Shown: positions 37,339-44,894 of the stretch, one piece after another
How positions within the stretch are numbered: position 1 is the stretch's first letter
Layout of the letters: each line of letters starts with the position of its first letter
Translations under genes and position numbers: made by a program
Source of the DNA: Herbidospora solisilvae
Lineage (GTDB): Bacteria; Actinomycetota; Actinomycetes; Streptosporangiales; Streptosporangiaceae
Direction: 5' to 3'
Length of the DNA stretch: 64,000 nucleotides
Assembly: GCF_009901565.1 (NCBI RefSeq)
Contig: NZ_WXEW01000011.1
Coordinates: 186,001 to 250,000, forward strand
The notes under the pieces: model-generated
Database searches by the model: none
Told to the model about the DNA's origin: nothing
The model's input: only the letters and a program-made list of their open reading frames with translations

Positions 37339-37710
37339 ATGACAGTGGAAGCCCGCATCCGGTGTTCCTTCTGCGGGAAGCCCGACACCGAGGTCGAACG
37401 CATCGTCGCCGGTCCTGGCGTCTACATCTGCGACCAGTGCGTCAGTCTGGCCGTGACAGTTATCGAACAGAGCGCCGCCCTGGCCGAGGAGGGCGAGGCG
37501 AAGCCGAAGCTCCCGATGTGGAGCTCCCTGTCCGACGACGAGATGCTGAACCACATCCCCAGGGTCTCCGCGCATATCGACGCGACGGAGGCAGACCTGG
37601 TGGCCTGGGTCCGCGAACTCCGCCGCAGAGGCGTGACGTGGACGAAGATCGGCGAGTCGCTGGGCATCACCCGCCAGTCCGCCTGGGAACGCTTCTCCGG
37701 CGAAGAATAA
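37339..37710 (+). CDS. Small ClpX-type C4 zinc-finger protein with C-terminal HTH
   Basis: A 123-aa protein. The N-terminal third has the zinc-binding fold of ClpX (CSFCGKPDTEVERIVAGPG then CDQCV; Cys at ~10, 13, 32, 35), but the AAA+ module is absent. The C-terminal ADLVAWVRELRRRGVTWTKIGESLGITRQSAWERFS (residues ~85-120) is a helix-turn-helix. The combination suggests a small DNA-binding regulator rather than a chaperone subunit. It has its own ribosome binding site (GAGGAG) and a double palindrome upstream. No function can be assigned. Confidence 0.8.
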   Translation: MTVEARIRCSFCGKPDTEVERIVAGPGVYICDQCVSLAVTVIEQSAALAEEGEAKPKLPMWSSLSDDEMLNHIPRVSAHIDATEADLVAWVRELRRRGVTWTKIGESLGITRQSAWERFSGEE

Positions 37711-38200
37711 AAACAGCCACGCCAGACGCGCGCTAACCACGCCTAGTCATGCCGTGCCCGAGCACGCCGGTGTCTGGACACACGCACCTTCGTGGTGATC
37801 TAGTGAAACGCCTTCTGACCTGGCCATTTAGCTCGCTTGAGAGCGTGGCCTAACCGTGACCTCGCGCCTCGGGTTCAGGATGCGAGGCCGGCCGTGCTCC
37901 AGCAGAGGGGATTGCTCGATGTCTGGGAGTGGCTTGGGCGCGTGTGCCACCCCTGCGCTGCTCCCGCTAGCTGCCCCCTCCGGGTCTATCGGGCGGAGGT
38001 CAGTCAAGGATGGCCTTGCGTGTACATCGCCCGGTGACCTTCCACGGTGACTGGTTGCCCTACGTGCAGGGCCGTCCTTGACGGAGCCCGGCTGACCCGG
38101 ACAATCGGGCGGCGGGTGCAGAGCCTACGGCGTGCAGCCAGATCGGGATCTAGGGAACCAGCGACAACGCCTGGTCACGTAACCGTGCCGGGCGTCTCTC
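37711..38200. other. 490-base stretch without a convincing gene
   Basis: No open frame here looks coding. Two hairpins are visible: GGCCA-TTTA-GCTC..GAGC-G-TGGCC (37822-37850) and CCTCGC..GCGAGG (37860-37887). The sequence is less biased in composition than its neighbours and marks the beginning of an accessory stretch reaching about 39684. Confidence 0.5.
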
Positions 38201-38551
38201 ATGCTCGGGGACGTCACGCTCAAGCACGAACGGATAGACGGTGAGGCCGCACGGGAAGCGATCGGCGAGCTGGCGTACCTGTTGTCGGAGTGCGGGATCT
38301 ATGACCTGCACGATAGCGGCGGCCCGGGACTGATGGAGATCCGGCGGTCGTCGGATGGGGAGCCTGGCGCGTGGGCGATGTACAGCGTCCTGAGCGGGCT
38401 GTACTTCGTGGGCGCGATCTCTGGCGCGGTCGGAGTCGCCTCGGATGTGTTCGAGGCGGCGGAACTGGTGCCGGGGTATGGGCCGGCGTCGTTGACGGCG
38501 GTGCGCTGGTCGCAGGAGTGGGTGGAGTTTCAGGCAGAGCTCCGCTTCTAG
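38201..38551 (+). CDS. Hypothetical protein
   Basis: A 116-aa open frame (…HERIDGEAAREAIGELAYLLSECGIYDLHDSGGPGLMEIRRSSDGEPGAWAMYS…) with mixed alpha/beta character, no signal peptide and no motif I recognise. ATG 38201 is the frame start; GTG 38213 (VTLKHERID) is an alternative. No strong ribosome binding site is evident. It sits in a poorly coding accessory stretch. Confidence 0.4.
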   Translation: MLGDVTLKHERIDGEAAREAIGELAYLLSECGIYDLHDSGGPGLMEIRRSSDGEPGAWAMYSVLSGLYFVGAISGAVGVASDVFEAAELVPGYGPASLTAVRWSQEWVEFQAELRF

Positions 38552-38800
38552 CGCGAACGGGTTGTACGGCGGTGAGCGATGAGGGTGCTCGGGGCGGGCT
38601 GAGACGGCCGCCGGGCCGGTGGCCTTTCCCTCGGGTACTTGGCAGCGGACCCGGAGAGGTGGGCTGTCGCGTGTGTCCCCCGCGCACGCGTCCGGTCCGG
38701 CGGTTCGAGGGCGGGGCGGGTTGTAGCGCGTCCGGCGTGCTCCCCGCCCTGCCTTTCCATAGCGATTTCACAGTGGTCACGGGATGGGAGGTGAGTCGGA

Positions 38801-39472
38801 GTGGTGGTGCCGTATGTGCTTGCGCGGTCTAAGGAACTGGTCACCGACCCGATTCGCTTCGTCTATTCGCGCGCTGTGTATGAGCTGGTGTACGCCCTGG
38901 TTGGCCGACGTTCCGATGTCGCGATGGGCGTGCTGCGGGCGCGGGTGAAGACCTCGGCTAGGGGCGAGGTGATGTGGCGGCTGGTCAACAGCATCCGGCA
39001 GTGGCGCTGTATGACAAAGAAACTGTGCCAGGTGTGCGGCGAGACGGCCGGGCGGGAAGGGGACGGCATCCCGTGGATCCTGACCCAAAGCGCGTTTCAA
39101 ACGATGTCGTACCTGCCACCGGATTGCGGGGACACCAACTCCCCACCCACCTGCCGGGCCTGCTGGCCGGAGGCGTTGAAGCGATGCCCGGAGCTGAAAT
39201 CTCATGCCCGCGTCGTGACGGTGCGGGAGGTGGAGCCAGTGGCGGTGCTGGGCGATGTGTACCGGCCGTCTTCCGGGCCTCACTGGCGGACGCCGGAGCT
39301 GGTGCAGGAACAGGCGTATGTCCCCTTGGATGAGTTCGCGCGGCTTCCCATGGTGCTGGCGACACAGCTTGTGTTGCTCCTGCACGGAATCCGGAACGTT
39401 GAACCGCCCCGCTTCGATATCAGGTCAGCGGCCGCTCGGGGGCGCACGGCTGGATCCCGGAAACCGGGTTGA
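38801..39472 (+). CDS. Hypothetical zinc-ribbon protein of an actinobacterial accessory family
   Basis: A 223-aa protein beginning at a run of three GTG codons (38801, 38804, 38807) followed by PYVLARSKELV. The centre has LCQVCGETAGREGDGIPWIL and a second pair CRACWPEALKRCPEL, consistent with a Cys4 zinc ribbon. I associate proteins of this pattern (short VVPYV start, CQVCG, then CxxC) with strain-variable islands in Streptomyces-like genomes, near regulators or integrated elements. No function is known. Its C-terminus (RGRTAGSRKPG) is likely disordered. Confidence 0.55.
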   Translation: MVVPYVLARSKELVTDPIRFVYSRAVYELVYALVGRRSDVAMGVLRARVKTSARGEVMWRLVNSIRQWRCMTKKLCQVCGETAGREGDGIPWILTQSAFQTMSYLPPDCGDTNSPPTCRACWPEALKRCPELKSHARVVTVREVEPVAVLGDVYRPSSGPHWRTPELVQEQAYVPLDEFARLPMVLATQLVLLLHGIRNVEPPRFDIRSAAARGRTAGSRKPG

Positions 39473-39684
39473 GAGTCCTGGAGGGGTAAGCCGAATACGG
39501 AATTGAGTGAGCACTGGTGACCTGGTGCGACCTGCGGGAATCCCTATGTCTAGCTGCCAGTGCCCGCTCTGACCGGGTGGCTCTGATTTGCTTTTGTCCT
39601 TCGGGACGTGAGTGTTGGCGCGGGGGCTCTGGCGCTGCTGGGGTCGGGGTGCGCGGGGGCGTCCACCTGCTGGAGCCTCGCGGC

Positions 39685-40761
39685 TCACCGCTCCCGTGCC
39701 AGCCACGCCGTGAGCTCCTCTTTCTCCGCATCCAGGGTCGACCCCTCAAGGATCCGGAGCGCCTGCGCGCGGAGGGTCTCCACGCGGTGGGGCTCGGTCA
39801 GCACCATCAGGCTCACGGTGTCGTCCTCCCACCACGTGGCGCCGACGATGACCGAGCCGTCGGCCGAGGACAGGTCGAAGGCCGGATGGCCGCCACTCCC
39901 CAGAATCCGGGACCGCGAGCCTGCTCCGCCCAGGTCCCAGCCGGGTTCCAGTTCGACCAGCGCCCACACCAACTCCCACCAGCGAGGGTTGCGCCACGCG
40001 TCCGACTCCTCGCGGGCCTGGAAGAAGTCGGGGTCCTTTCCCTGGTCCATCGCGATCAGGAACCGCTCCCCCTCGGAGAACAGGCCGTGTTCGACCGCCG
40101 TGGCGTACCAGGCGCGGTTGAACGCGGCGGCCAGATCGGGGTCGTCGGCCTTGAAGATCTGGTCCCGCCTGCCGTCCTCGGGCCCGACCGTGGCGATCCG
40201 GGCGGCCATCTGGGGCGGCACCCCGGTGTACCGCCGGATTCCGATCAGCCGGACGCCGCAGGCCGCCAGGTCGCGGGCGACGAACTCCTCGTTCATCCCG
40301 GGAACGGGAGGCCACTGCGGGATCTCGACGCGGAGCGACGACCACATCTCCTCCATGGGGAGGACGAAGCCCCGAGCCATGTCGGGATCGTCGTCGGCGG
40401 ACGCCGGGCCCAGCACGACGGAGAGCCGCCAGCCACGGTCGACGAGCGTCCGGAGCCTCGCCACGATGTCGGGGGCACAGCCGAGTATCTCGTCGCGCGG
40501 CACCTCCGGCACGCCGGTCAGCGCGACAGACCACACGGTGGACGTGCGCGGCTCGCCCGACGGCCCGATCTCGCCGGCCCGGAACGTCCGGTCGGGGGTG
40601 ATCCCGATCAGGGCGGTGACCTCGTGCGGATCACCGTCGTCGCTAATGACACGTACGTAGTCGCGGAGCACCTGATCATCTTCGCCGAAGCGCGGTGAAA
40701 ATGCGTTCGGCAGGGCTTCGCGGCACCGGATCGTGGCCCGGTGGTCATCCTTGAAGCCCAA
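39685..40761 (-). CDS. Hypothetical protein, possibly DUF4279-like at N-terminus
   Basis: A 358-aa soluble protein without a signal peptide. Residues ~34-75 (DYVRVISDDGDPHEVTALIGITPDRTFRAGE…TSTVWSV) resemble the DUF4279 fold, a weak call. The rest, including GWDLGGAGSRSRILGSGGHPAFDLSSADGSVIVGATWWEDDTVSLMVL, matches nothing I know. The ATG at 40761 lies inside an ABC-transporter remnant read on the other strand, so the true start may be further in; no good ribosome binding site supports it. Confidence 0.55.
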   Translation of the reverse strand: MGFKDDHRATIRCREALPNAFSPRFGEDDQVLRDYVRVISDDGDPHEVTALIGITPDRTFRAGEIGPSGEPRTSTVWSVALTGVPEVPRDEILGCAPDIVARLRTLVDRGWRLSVVLGPASADDDPDMARGFVLPMEEMWSSLRVEIPQWPPVPGMNEEFVARDLAACGVRLIGIRRYTGVPPQMAARIATVGPEDGRRDQIFKADDPDLAAAFNRAWYATAVEHGLFSEGERFLIAMDQGKDPDFFQAREESDAWRNPRWWELVWALVELEPGWDLGGAGSRSRILGSGGHPAFDLSSADGSVIVGATWWEDDTVSLMVLTEPHRVETLRAQALRILEGSTLDAEKEELTAWLARER

Positions 40762-40881
40762 TCACTGACCAAGAGGTTCGGGGCGGTCCATGGCGTGAAC
40801 GGTGTCAGCTTCACCGTCGGGCAGGGCGAGATCACCGGACTCCTCGGGCACAACGGCGCCGGGAAGCCCAAGCCGGTGTAA
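40741..40881 (+). pseudogene. Truncated ABC transporter ATP-binding protein (5' remnant only)
   Basis: GTG 40741 opens a 46-codon frame reading VVILEAQSLTKRFGAVHGVN, then SFTVGQGEITGLLGHNGAGK. This is the beginning of an ABC-2-type ATPase up to Walker A. Where intact proteins continue GKTTT it reads GKPKPV and stops (TAA 40879-40881). No later ABC motif follows in any frame, so the rest of the gene is lost. It overlaps the start of the minus-strand gene by 21 bases. Confidence 0.85.
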
Positions 40882-41006
40882 TGGGTGGGAGCGCGGGATT
40901 CTGGACGAGCGCTTAGGTCCTCCTCATGCGTGCTGTGTCTCGTGCTTGGCCTCCCGGCCTTCGGCAATCAAGCGGCGCTCATGGGAACCCGGGGTGCGTC
41001 AGCACT

Positions 41007-41096
41007 GACGGAGCGCCGGGAGCGCAGCGACCAGAGCGGAGGAGGGAAGACGCCGGATCAAAAGCGCTCGGGCCGCGCGTGCGGAGCACGCGCCGT
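41007..41096. repeat. Dispersed structured repeat, copy D (divergent, left arm lost)
   Basis: The middle segment of copy C (GACGGAGCGCCGGGAGCGCA, then GCGACCAGAGCGGAGGAGG) is repeated almost exactly, followed by a changed 3' hairpin GCGCGTGC-GGA-GCACGCGC (41075-41093). Several stem positions differ from copies B and C on both sides, so pairing is kept. It lies in the 247-base gap between the ABC remnant and the nuclease gene; nothing else is evident there. Confidence 0.7.
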
Positions 41097-41128
41097 CAAA
41101 CAAGCTGCGCGTGCGAAGCATCCCCCTT

Positions 41129-41701
41129 TCAAACCCTCCATTCCATGATGTTCTGGAACAGTTCTGCCTGTTCGATCGCGTCGTCCAAGGCGTGATGTGA
41201 GTGCGGATGCGTGGAACGTAGCTCTTTCGGCATCTGTCGTTTCGACGACCATGTGAGGGGAACACCCGCTTTCGCGGCATACAAGGTCTTGATGTCGAGC
41301 GCCCTGGAATGCCCGAACGGTGAATCCCCCGCGAAATTGATGAAATACCAGTACATCCACATCCAGTCGAAGGACAATGGAAACGCGACCAACACCGGAG
41401 TCGTCCCGTCGCATACCTTTCGCACCCACGCCGCCGCCGACTCCATCGCCTCTTTGGGGTCGCGGCCCTCACGAAGCAGCAGGTCACGGTCGAGGCCGCT
41501 GACCTCCAGCGCCGAGGGCACGAATTCGTCGCTGATCGGGCACAGTTCCGCGTAAAAGGTGGTCAGGGTCGGGTCGTGCCGGGTGAACTCGCGCCCGAGC
41601 CGCCGGCCCGCGACCGTCATCCCGAAACTCACCATGGAATATGGGCCGGGAATGGGGCCGTCCGCCTCGATGTCGACGGAAATGTACGTCTCGGCTTTCA
41701 C
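41129..41701 (-). CDS. DEDDh 3'-5' exonuclease (RNase AS / Rv2179c-like)
   Basis: A 190-aa DnaQ-fold nuclease. Catalytic motifs: ISVDIEADGPIPGPYSMVSFGM (Asp and Glu of motif I, residues ~8-12), a central VLVAFPLSFDWMWMYWYF (motif II Asp) and HSHHALDDAIEQAELF (motif III His and Asp, near 170-180). The short single-domain form and the GPIPGPYSMVSFG stretch resemble mycobacterial Rv2179c (RNase AS), which trims poly(A) RNA; the substrate here is inferred. It diverges from the sugar transferase gene with a 68-base gap. Confidence 0.82.
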   Translation of the reverse strand: MKAETYISVDIEADGPIPGPYSMVSFGMTVAGRRLGREFTRHDPTLTTFYAELCPISDEFVPSALEVSGLDRDLLLREGRDPKEAMESAAAWVRKVCDGTTPVLVAFPLSFDWMWMYWYFINFAGDSPFGHSRALDIKTLYAAKAGVPLTWSSKRQMPKELRSTHPHSHHALDDAIEQAELFQNIMEWRV

Positions 41702-41739
41702 TGAATTCTCCCAGGAGCTGGCGCTAGCATTCCTGCGGT

Positions 41740-41757
41740 CGGTAAACGTTCGGTAAA
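41740..41757. promoter_or_regulatory. CGGTAAA direct repeat upstream of the glycosyl-phosphotransferase gene
   Basis: CGGTAAA occurs at 41740 and 41751, one helical turn apart, just before the ribosome binding site. The string CGTTCGGTAAA (41747-41757) recurs as CGTTCGGTGAA at 46170 before the first sulfotransferase gene. Both could be sites for one regulator of the cluster. Confidence 0.35.
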
Positions 41758-41769
41758 GGGGGCTTGTGG

Positions 41770-43200
41770 GTGACAGTCGTCGATCGGCCGAGAACGGCCG
41801 TGAAGCGCGTGGGTCCGGGGTGGGCGGCGCGATATCGGGCCACGGTGGTCGTCTCCGACATTCTGTGCGCCCTTCTCGCCGGTGGTGTGGCGGTCGTCGT
41901 CCGGTTCGGTGAGGTTACTCCCTACGTCGAGCCTTACGCGCTGTCAAGCGCGGCGTTGCCGTTCTTGTGGGTCGTCGTCGTAGGGCTGAGCCGGGCCTAC
42001 GAACCGCGCTTCGCGGGGGTGGGGTCGGAGGAGTTCCGGCGGGTCGCGCGGGCCGGGGTGATGCTCACCGCCGCCGTCGCCGTGGTGGCGTACGCGACCA
42101 AGATCGACGTCGCACGGGGTTACGTTATCATCGCGTTACCACTGATGACCGTCTTAACACTGCTTGCCCGATATGCCCTGCGGCGCAGGTTGCACCGCAA
42201 ACGGGCCAGGCTCCAGTGCATGCGGCGGGTCATCGCGGTGGGCCACCAGGGGTCGGTCGCCGACCTGGTGCGGCTCCTGCAGAAGGAGCGCTACCACGGC
42301 ATGCACATCGTCGGGGCCTGTCTCCCCGACGAGGGCTCCTGCGCCGCGGACGTGGGCGTGCCGGTTCTCGGCGGGTTCTCCGACGTGCCGCTCGTGGTGG
42401 CGCAGGCCCAGGCCGACACGGTCGCGGTGCTCGCCTGTCCCGAGCTCGACGGTTCGGCGCTGCGGCGGCTGGCCTGGCGGCTGGAGAAGTCGCGCACCGA
42501 CCTGGTGGTGGCCCCGGCGCTGATGGAGGTCGCGGGGCCGCGTACGACGATCAGGCCGGTGGCGGGCATGCCGCTGCTGCACGTCGAGCACCCCGAGCTG
42601 GCCGGCGGGCGGCGGCTCGTCAAGAACGTCTTCGACCGCGTCGTCGCGGGGCTCGGCCTGCTGCTGGTCTCCCCGTTGTTCCTGCTCATCGCGGTGGCCG
42701 TGCGTGTGACCAGCCCGGGGCCGGCGTTCTTCCGGCAGACCCGGGTCGGCAAGGACGGCCGCACGTTCACCATCGTCAAGTTCCGCACGATGGGCGTCGA
42801 CGCCGAGAGCCGCAAGGTCGAGCTGGCCAGCGACATCGACGGCGTCCTGTTCAAGATCAAGCATGATCCCCGCGTCACCCGCGTCGGCGCCTTCCTCCGC
42901 CGTCACTCCCTCGACGAGCTGCCTCAGCTCGTGAACGTGGTCAAGGGCGACATGTCCCTCGTGGGCCCCCGTCCGCCGCTGCCGGAGGAGGTCGCCCGCT
43001 ACGGCGACGACGTGCGGAGGCGACTTCTCGTCAGGCCCGGCATGACAGGGTTGTGGCAGGTCAGCGGCCGATCGGATCTGTCGTGGGAGGAAGCGGTACG
43101 GTTGGACCTGCGCTACATGGAAAACTGGTCACTCACCCTCGACCTCCAGATCATGTGGAAGACGTGGTCGGCCGTGGCACGCGGATCGGGAGCCTACTAA
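41770..43200 (+). CDS. Polyprenyl-phosphate glycosyl-1-phosphate transferase (WbaP/WcaJ-like, initiating)
   Basis: A 476-aa polyisoprenyl-phosphate hexose-1-phosphate transferase that starts assembly of an exported glycan on undecaprenyl/decaprenyl phosphate. Four N-terminal helices (~20-130) are followed by a Rossmann-like CoA-binding-type domain (MRRVIAVGHQGSVADLVRLL). The C-terminal catalytic bac_transf domain has one membrane helix (FDRVVAGLGLLLVSPLFLLIAVAVRV), SPGPAFFRQTRVGKDGRTFTIVKFRTM, RRHSLDELPQLVNVVKGDMSLVGPRPPLPEE and the terminal RPGMTGLWQVSGRS. GTG 41770 is preferred because AAAGGGGG lies seven bases upstream; TTG 41764 is less likely. It begins the operon with cysQDN. Confidence 0.93.
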   Translation: MTVVDRPRTAVKRVGPGWAARYRATVVVSDILCALLAGGVAVVVRFGEVTPYVEPYALSSAALPFLWVVVVGLSRAYEPRFAGVGSEEFRRVARAGVMLTAAVAVVAYATKIDVARGYVIIALPLMTVLTLLARYALRRRLHRKRARLQCMRRVIAVGHQGSVADLVRLLQKERYHGMHIVGACLPDEGSCAADVGVPVLGGFSDVPLVVAQAQADTVAVLACPELDGSALRRLAWRLEKSRTDLVVAPALMEVAGPRTTIRPVAGMPLLHVEHPELAGGRRLVKNVFDRVVAGLGLLLVSPLFLLIAVAVRVTSPGPAFFRQTRVGKDGRTFTIVKFRTMGVDAESRKVELASDIDGVLFKIKHDPRVTRVGAFLRRHSLDELPQLVNVVKGDMSLVGPRPPLPEEVARYGDDVRRRLLVRPGMTGLWQVSGRSDLSWEEAVRLDLRYMENWSLTLDLQIMWKTWSAVARGSGAY

Positions 43201-43203
43201 CCA

Positions 43204-43962
43204 GTGATGACGATCAGAGACGATCACTCGCTCGCCGGAGACCTCGCGACGGAGGCAGGTGAGAAACTGCTCCGCCTGCGCGCCCAATACGGGTTCGACG
43301 ACGCCAAGGCGCTGAAGGACGCGGGCGACCGCTCGTCCCACGACTTCCTCGTCGAATCGCTCGAACGGCTGCGCCCGAGCGACCACATCCTGTCCGAAGA
43401 GGGCGAGCGCACCAACCCCGCGCGGTTGTCGGCCAACCGGGTCTGGATCGTCGACCCCCTCGACGGCACCCGCGAGTTCTCCGAGGCCGGTCGCACCGAC
43501 TGGGCCGTCCACGTGGCGTTGTGGGAAGAGGGCAGGCTCGCCGCCGGGGCCATCGCCCTCCCGGCCCAGGGCGCGACGCTGACCACGGCGAACCCGCCGA
43601 AGTTGCCGGCCGGCAACGGCCAGCGCCCCCGGATCGCGGTGTCCCGCACCCGCCCGCCCGAGTTCGTGCAGAAGCTCGCCTACCTGGTCGGGGCCGACCT
43701 CGTCCCCATCGGCAGCGCCGGCGCGAAGATCGCCGCAGTACTGACCGGTCAGGTCGAGGCATACGTCCACGCGGGTGGGCAGTATGAATGGGACTCGGCC
43801 GCCCCGGTGGCCGTGGCGCTGGCGGCCGGAGCCCACGCGAGCCGGATCGACGGGTCGGAACTGATCTACAACCAGGCCGACCCCTCACTGCCGGATATCC
43901 TGGTTTCCCTACCGGACTTGGCGCCGACGCTGCTCGCCGGGATCCGTGATCTTCACCAGTGA
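43204..43962 (+). CDS. cysQ: 3'(2'),5'-bisphosphate nucleotidase (PAP phosphatase)
   Basis: An inositol-monophosphatase-fold enzyme (252 aa) that hydrolyses PAP, the product of PAPS-dependent sulfotransferases, to AMP, relieving product inhibition. Metal motifs: LSEEGE (residues ~63-68), WIVDPLDGTREFSEAGRTDWAVH (~80-102) and YEWDSAAPVAVALAAGAH (~200-217). The start is GTG 43204 (ATG 43207 also possible), three bases after the preceding stop, so it is co-translated with the sugar transferase. Location in a glycan/sulfotransferase cluster fits a role in PAP recycling. Confidence 0.9.
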   Translation: MMTIRDDHSLAGDLATEAGEKLLRLRAQYGFDDAKALKDAGDRSSHDFLVESLERLRPSDHILSEEGERTNPARLSANRVWIVDPLDGTREFSEAGRTDWAVHVALWEEGRLAAGAIALPAQGATLTTANPPKLPAGNGQRPRIAVSRTRPPEFVQKLAYLVGADLVPIGSAGAKIAAVLTGQVEAYVHAGGQYEWDSAAPVAVALAAGAHASRIDGSELIYNQADPSLPDILVSLPDLAPTLLAGIRDLHQ

Positions 43963-43979
43963 CTCGATAAGGAACCGTT

Positions 43980-44894
43980 TTGCTTCAGCATGACTACACG
44001 ACGTCACAGCTTGACGTCCTCGAAGCCGAGGCGATCCACATCATGCGTGAGGTCGCGGCCGAGTTCGAGCGGCCCTGTCTGCTCTTCTCCGGCGGCAAGG
44101 ACTCGATCGTCATGCTGCGCATCGCGGAGAAGGCCTTCTGGCCGGCCCCGATCCCCTTCCCGCTCATGCACGTCGACACGGGCCACAACTTCCCCGAGGT
44201 GATCGACTACCGCGACCGGCGGTCGGCCGAACTGGGGGCGCGGCTGGTGGTGGCGTCCGTACAGGACTCGATCGACGCCGGCCGCGTGGTCGAGGAGACC
44301 GGGCGGCGCGCCTCGCGCAACCGGCTCCAGACCACCACCCTCCTCGACGCGATCGAGGAGCACGAGTTCGACGCCGTGTTCGGCGGCGCGCGCCGCGACG
44401 AGGAGAAGGCCCGCGCCAAGGAGCGGGTGTTCTCCTTCCGCGACGACTTCGGCCAGTGGGACCCGAAGAACCAGCGGCCCGAGCTCTGGAACCTCTACAA
44501 CGCGAAGATCCGCAAGGGTGAGCACATCCGGGTCTTCCCGCTGTCCAACTGGACCGAGCTCGACGTGTGGGACTACATCCGCCGCGAGGGCATCGAGATC
44601 CCGTCGATCTACTTCGCGCACACCCGCCGCGTCTTCGAGCGCGACGGCATGCTGCTGCCCGACGCCGACGTGGTGCAGCGCGGCGACGACGAGCCGCTGT
44701 TCGAGTCGATGGTGCGTTATCGCACGGTCGGCGACATGACCTGCACCGGCGCCGTCTCGTCGAGCGCCGCGACGGTCGACGAGATCATCGCCGAGATCGC
44801 GGCCACCCGGATCACCGAGCGTGGCGCGACCCGCGCCGACGACCGCGCGTCCGAGGCCGCCATGGAGGACCGCAAGAAGGAAGGCTACTTCTAA
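43980..44894 (+). CDS. cysD: Sulfate adenylyltransferase subunit 2
   Basis: A 304-aa PP-loop ATP sulfurylase subunit that makes APS from ATP and sulfate with CysN. The PP-loop is LLFSGGKDSIVMLRIA (residues ~34-49). HVDTGHNFPEVIDYRD, GGARRDEEKARAKERVFSFRD and the C-terminal MTCTGAVSSSAATVDEIIAEI are all family features. The start is TTG 43980, preceded by AAGGAA; no in-frame ATG lies nearby. Its stop overlaps the cysN ATG by one base. Confidence 0.96.
   Translation: MLQHDYTTSQLDVLEAEAIHIMREVAAEFERPCLLFSGGKDSIVMLRIAEKAFWPAPIPFPLMHVDTGHNFPEVIDYRDRRSAELGARLVVASVQDSIDAGRVVEETGRRASRNRLQTTTLLDAIEEHEFDAVFGGARRDEEKARAKERVFSFRDDFGQWDPKNQRPELWNLYNAKIRKGEHIRVFPLSNWTELDVWDYIRREGIEIPSIYFAHTRRVFERDGMLLPDADVVQRGDDEPLFESMVRYRTVGDMTCTGAVSSSAATVDEIIAEIAATRITERGATRADDRASEAAMEDRKKEGYF

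Noticed and set aside
37837-38244. Short plus-strand open frames (61-66 codons) in the gap before 38201
   Set aside because: No ribosome binding sites, overlapping frames, and Arg/Cys/Pro-rich translations; not supported as genes.
38220-38780. Minus-strand open frame in the accessory stretch
   Set aside because: Pro/Arg/Ser/Thr-rich low-complexity translation, typical of an antisense artefact.
39517-40698. Plus-strand open frame opposite the hypothetical gene at 39685-40761
   Set aside because: Arg/His/Pro-rich translation without fold-like patterns; the minus-strand protein has much better amino-acid composition.
43963-43979. Cysteine-leader attenuator before cysD
   Set aside because: Only 17 bases separate cysQ and cysD; there is no room for a leader peptide or terminator.
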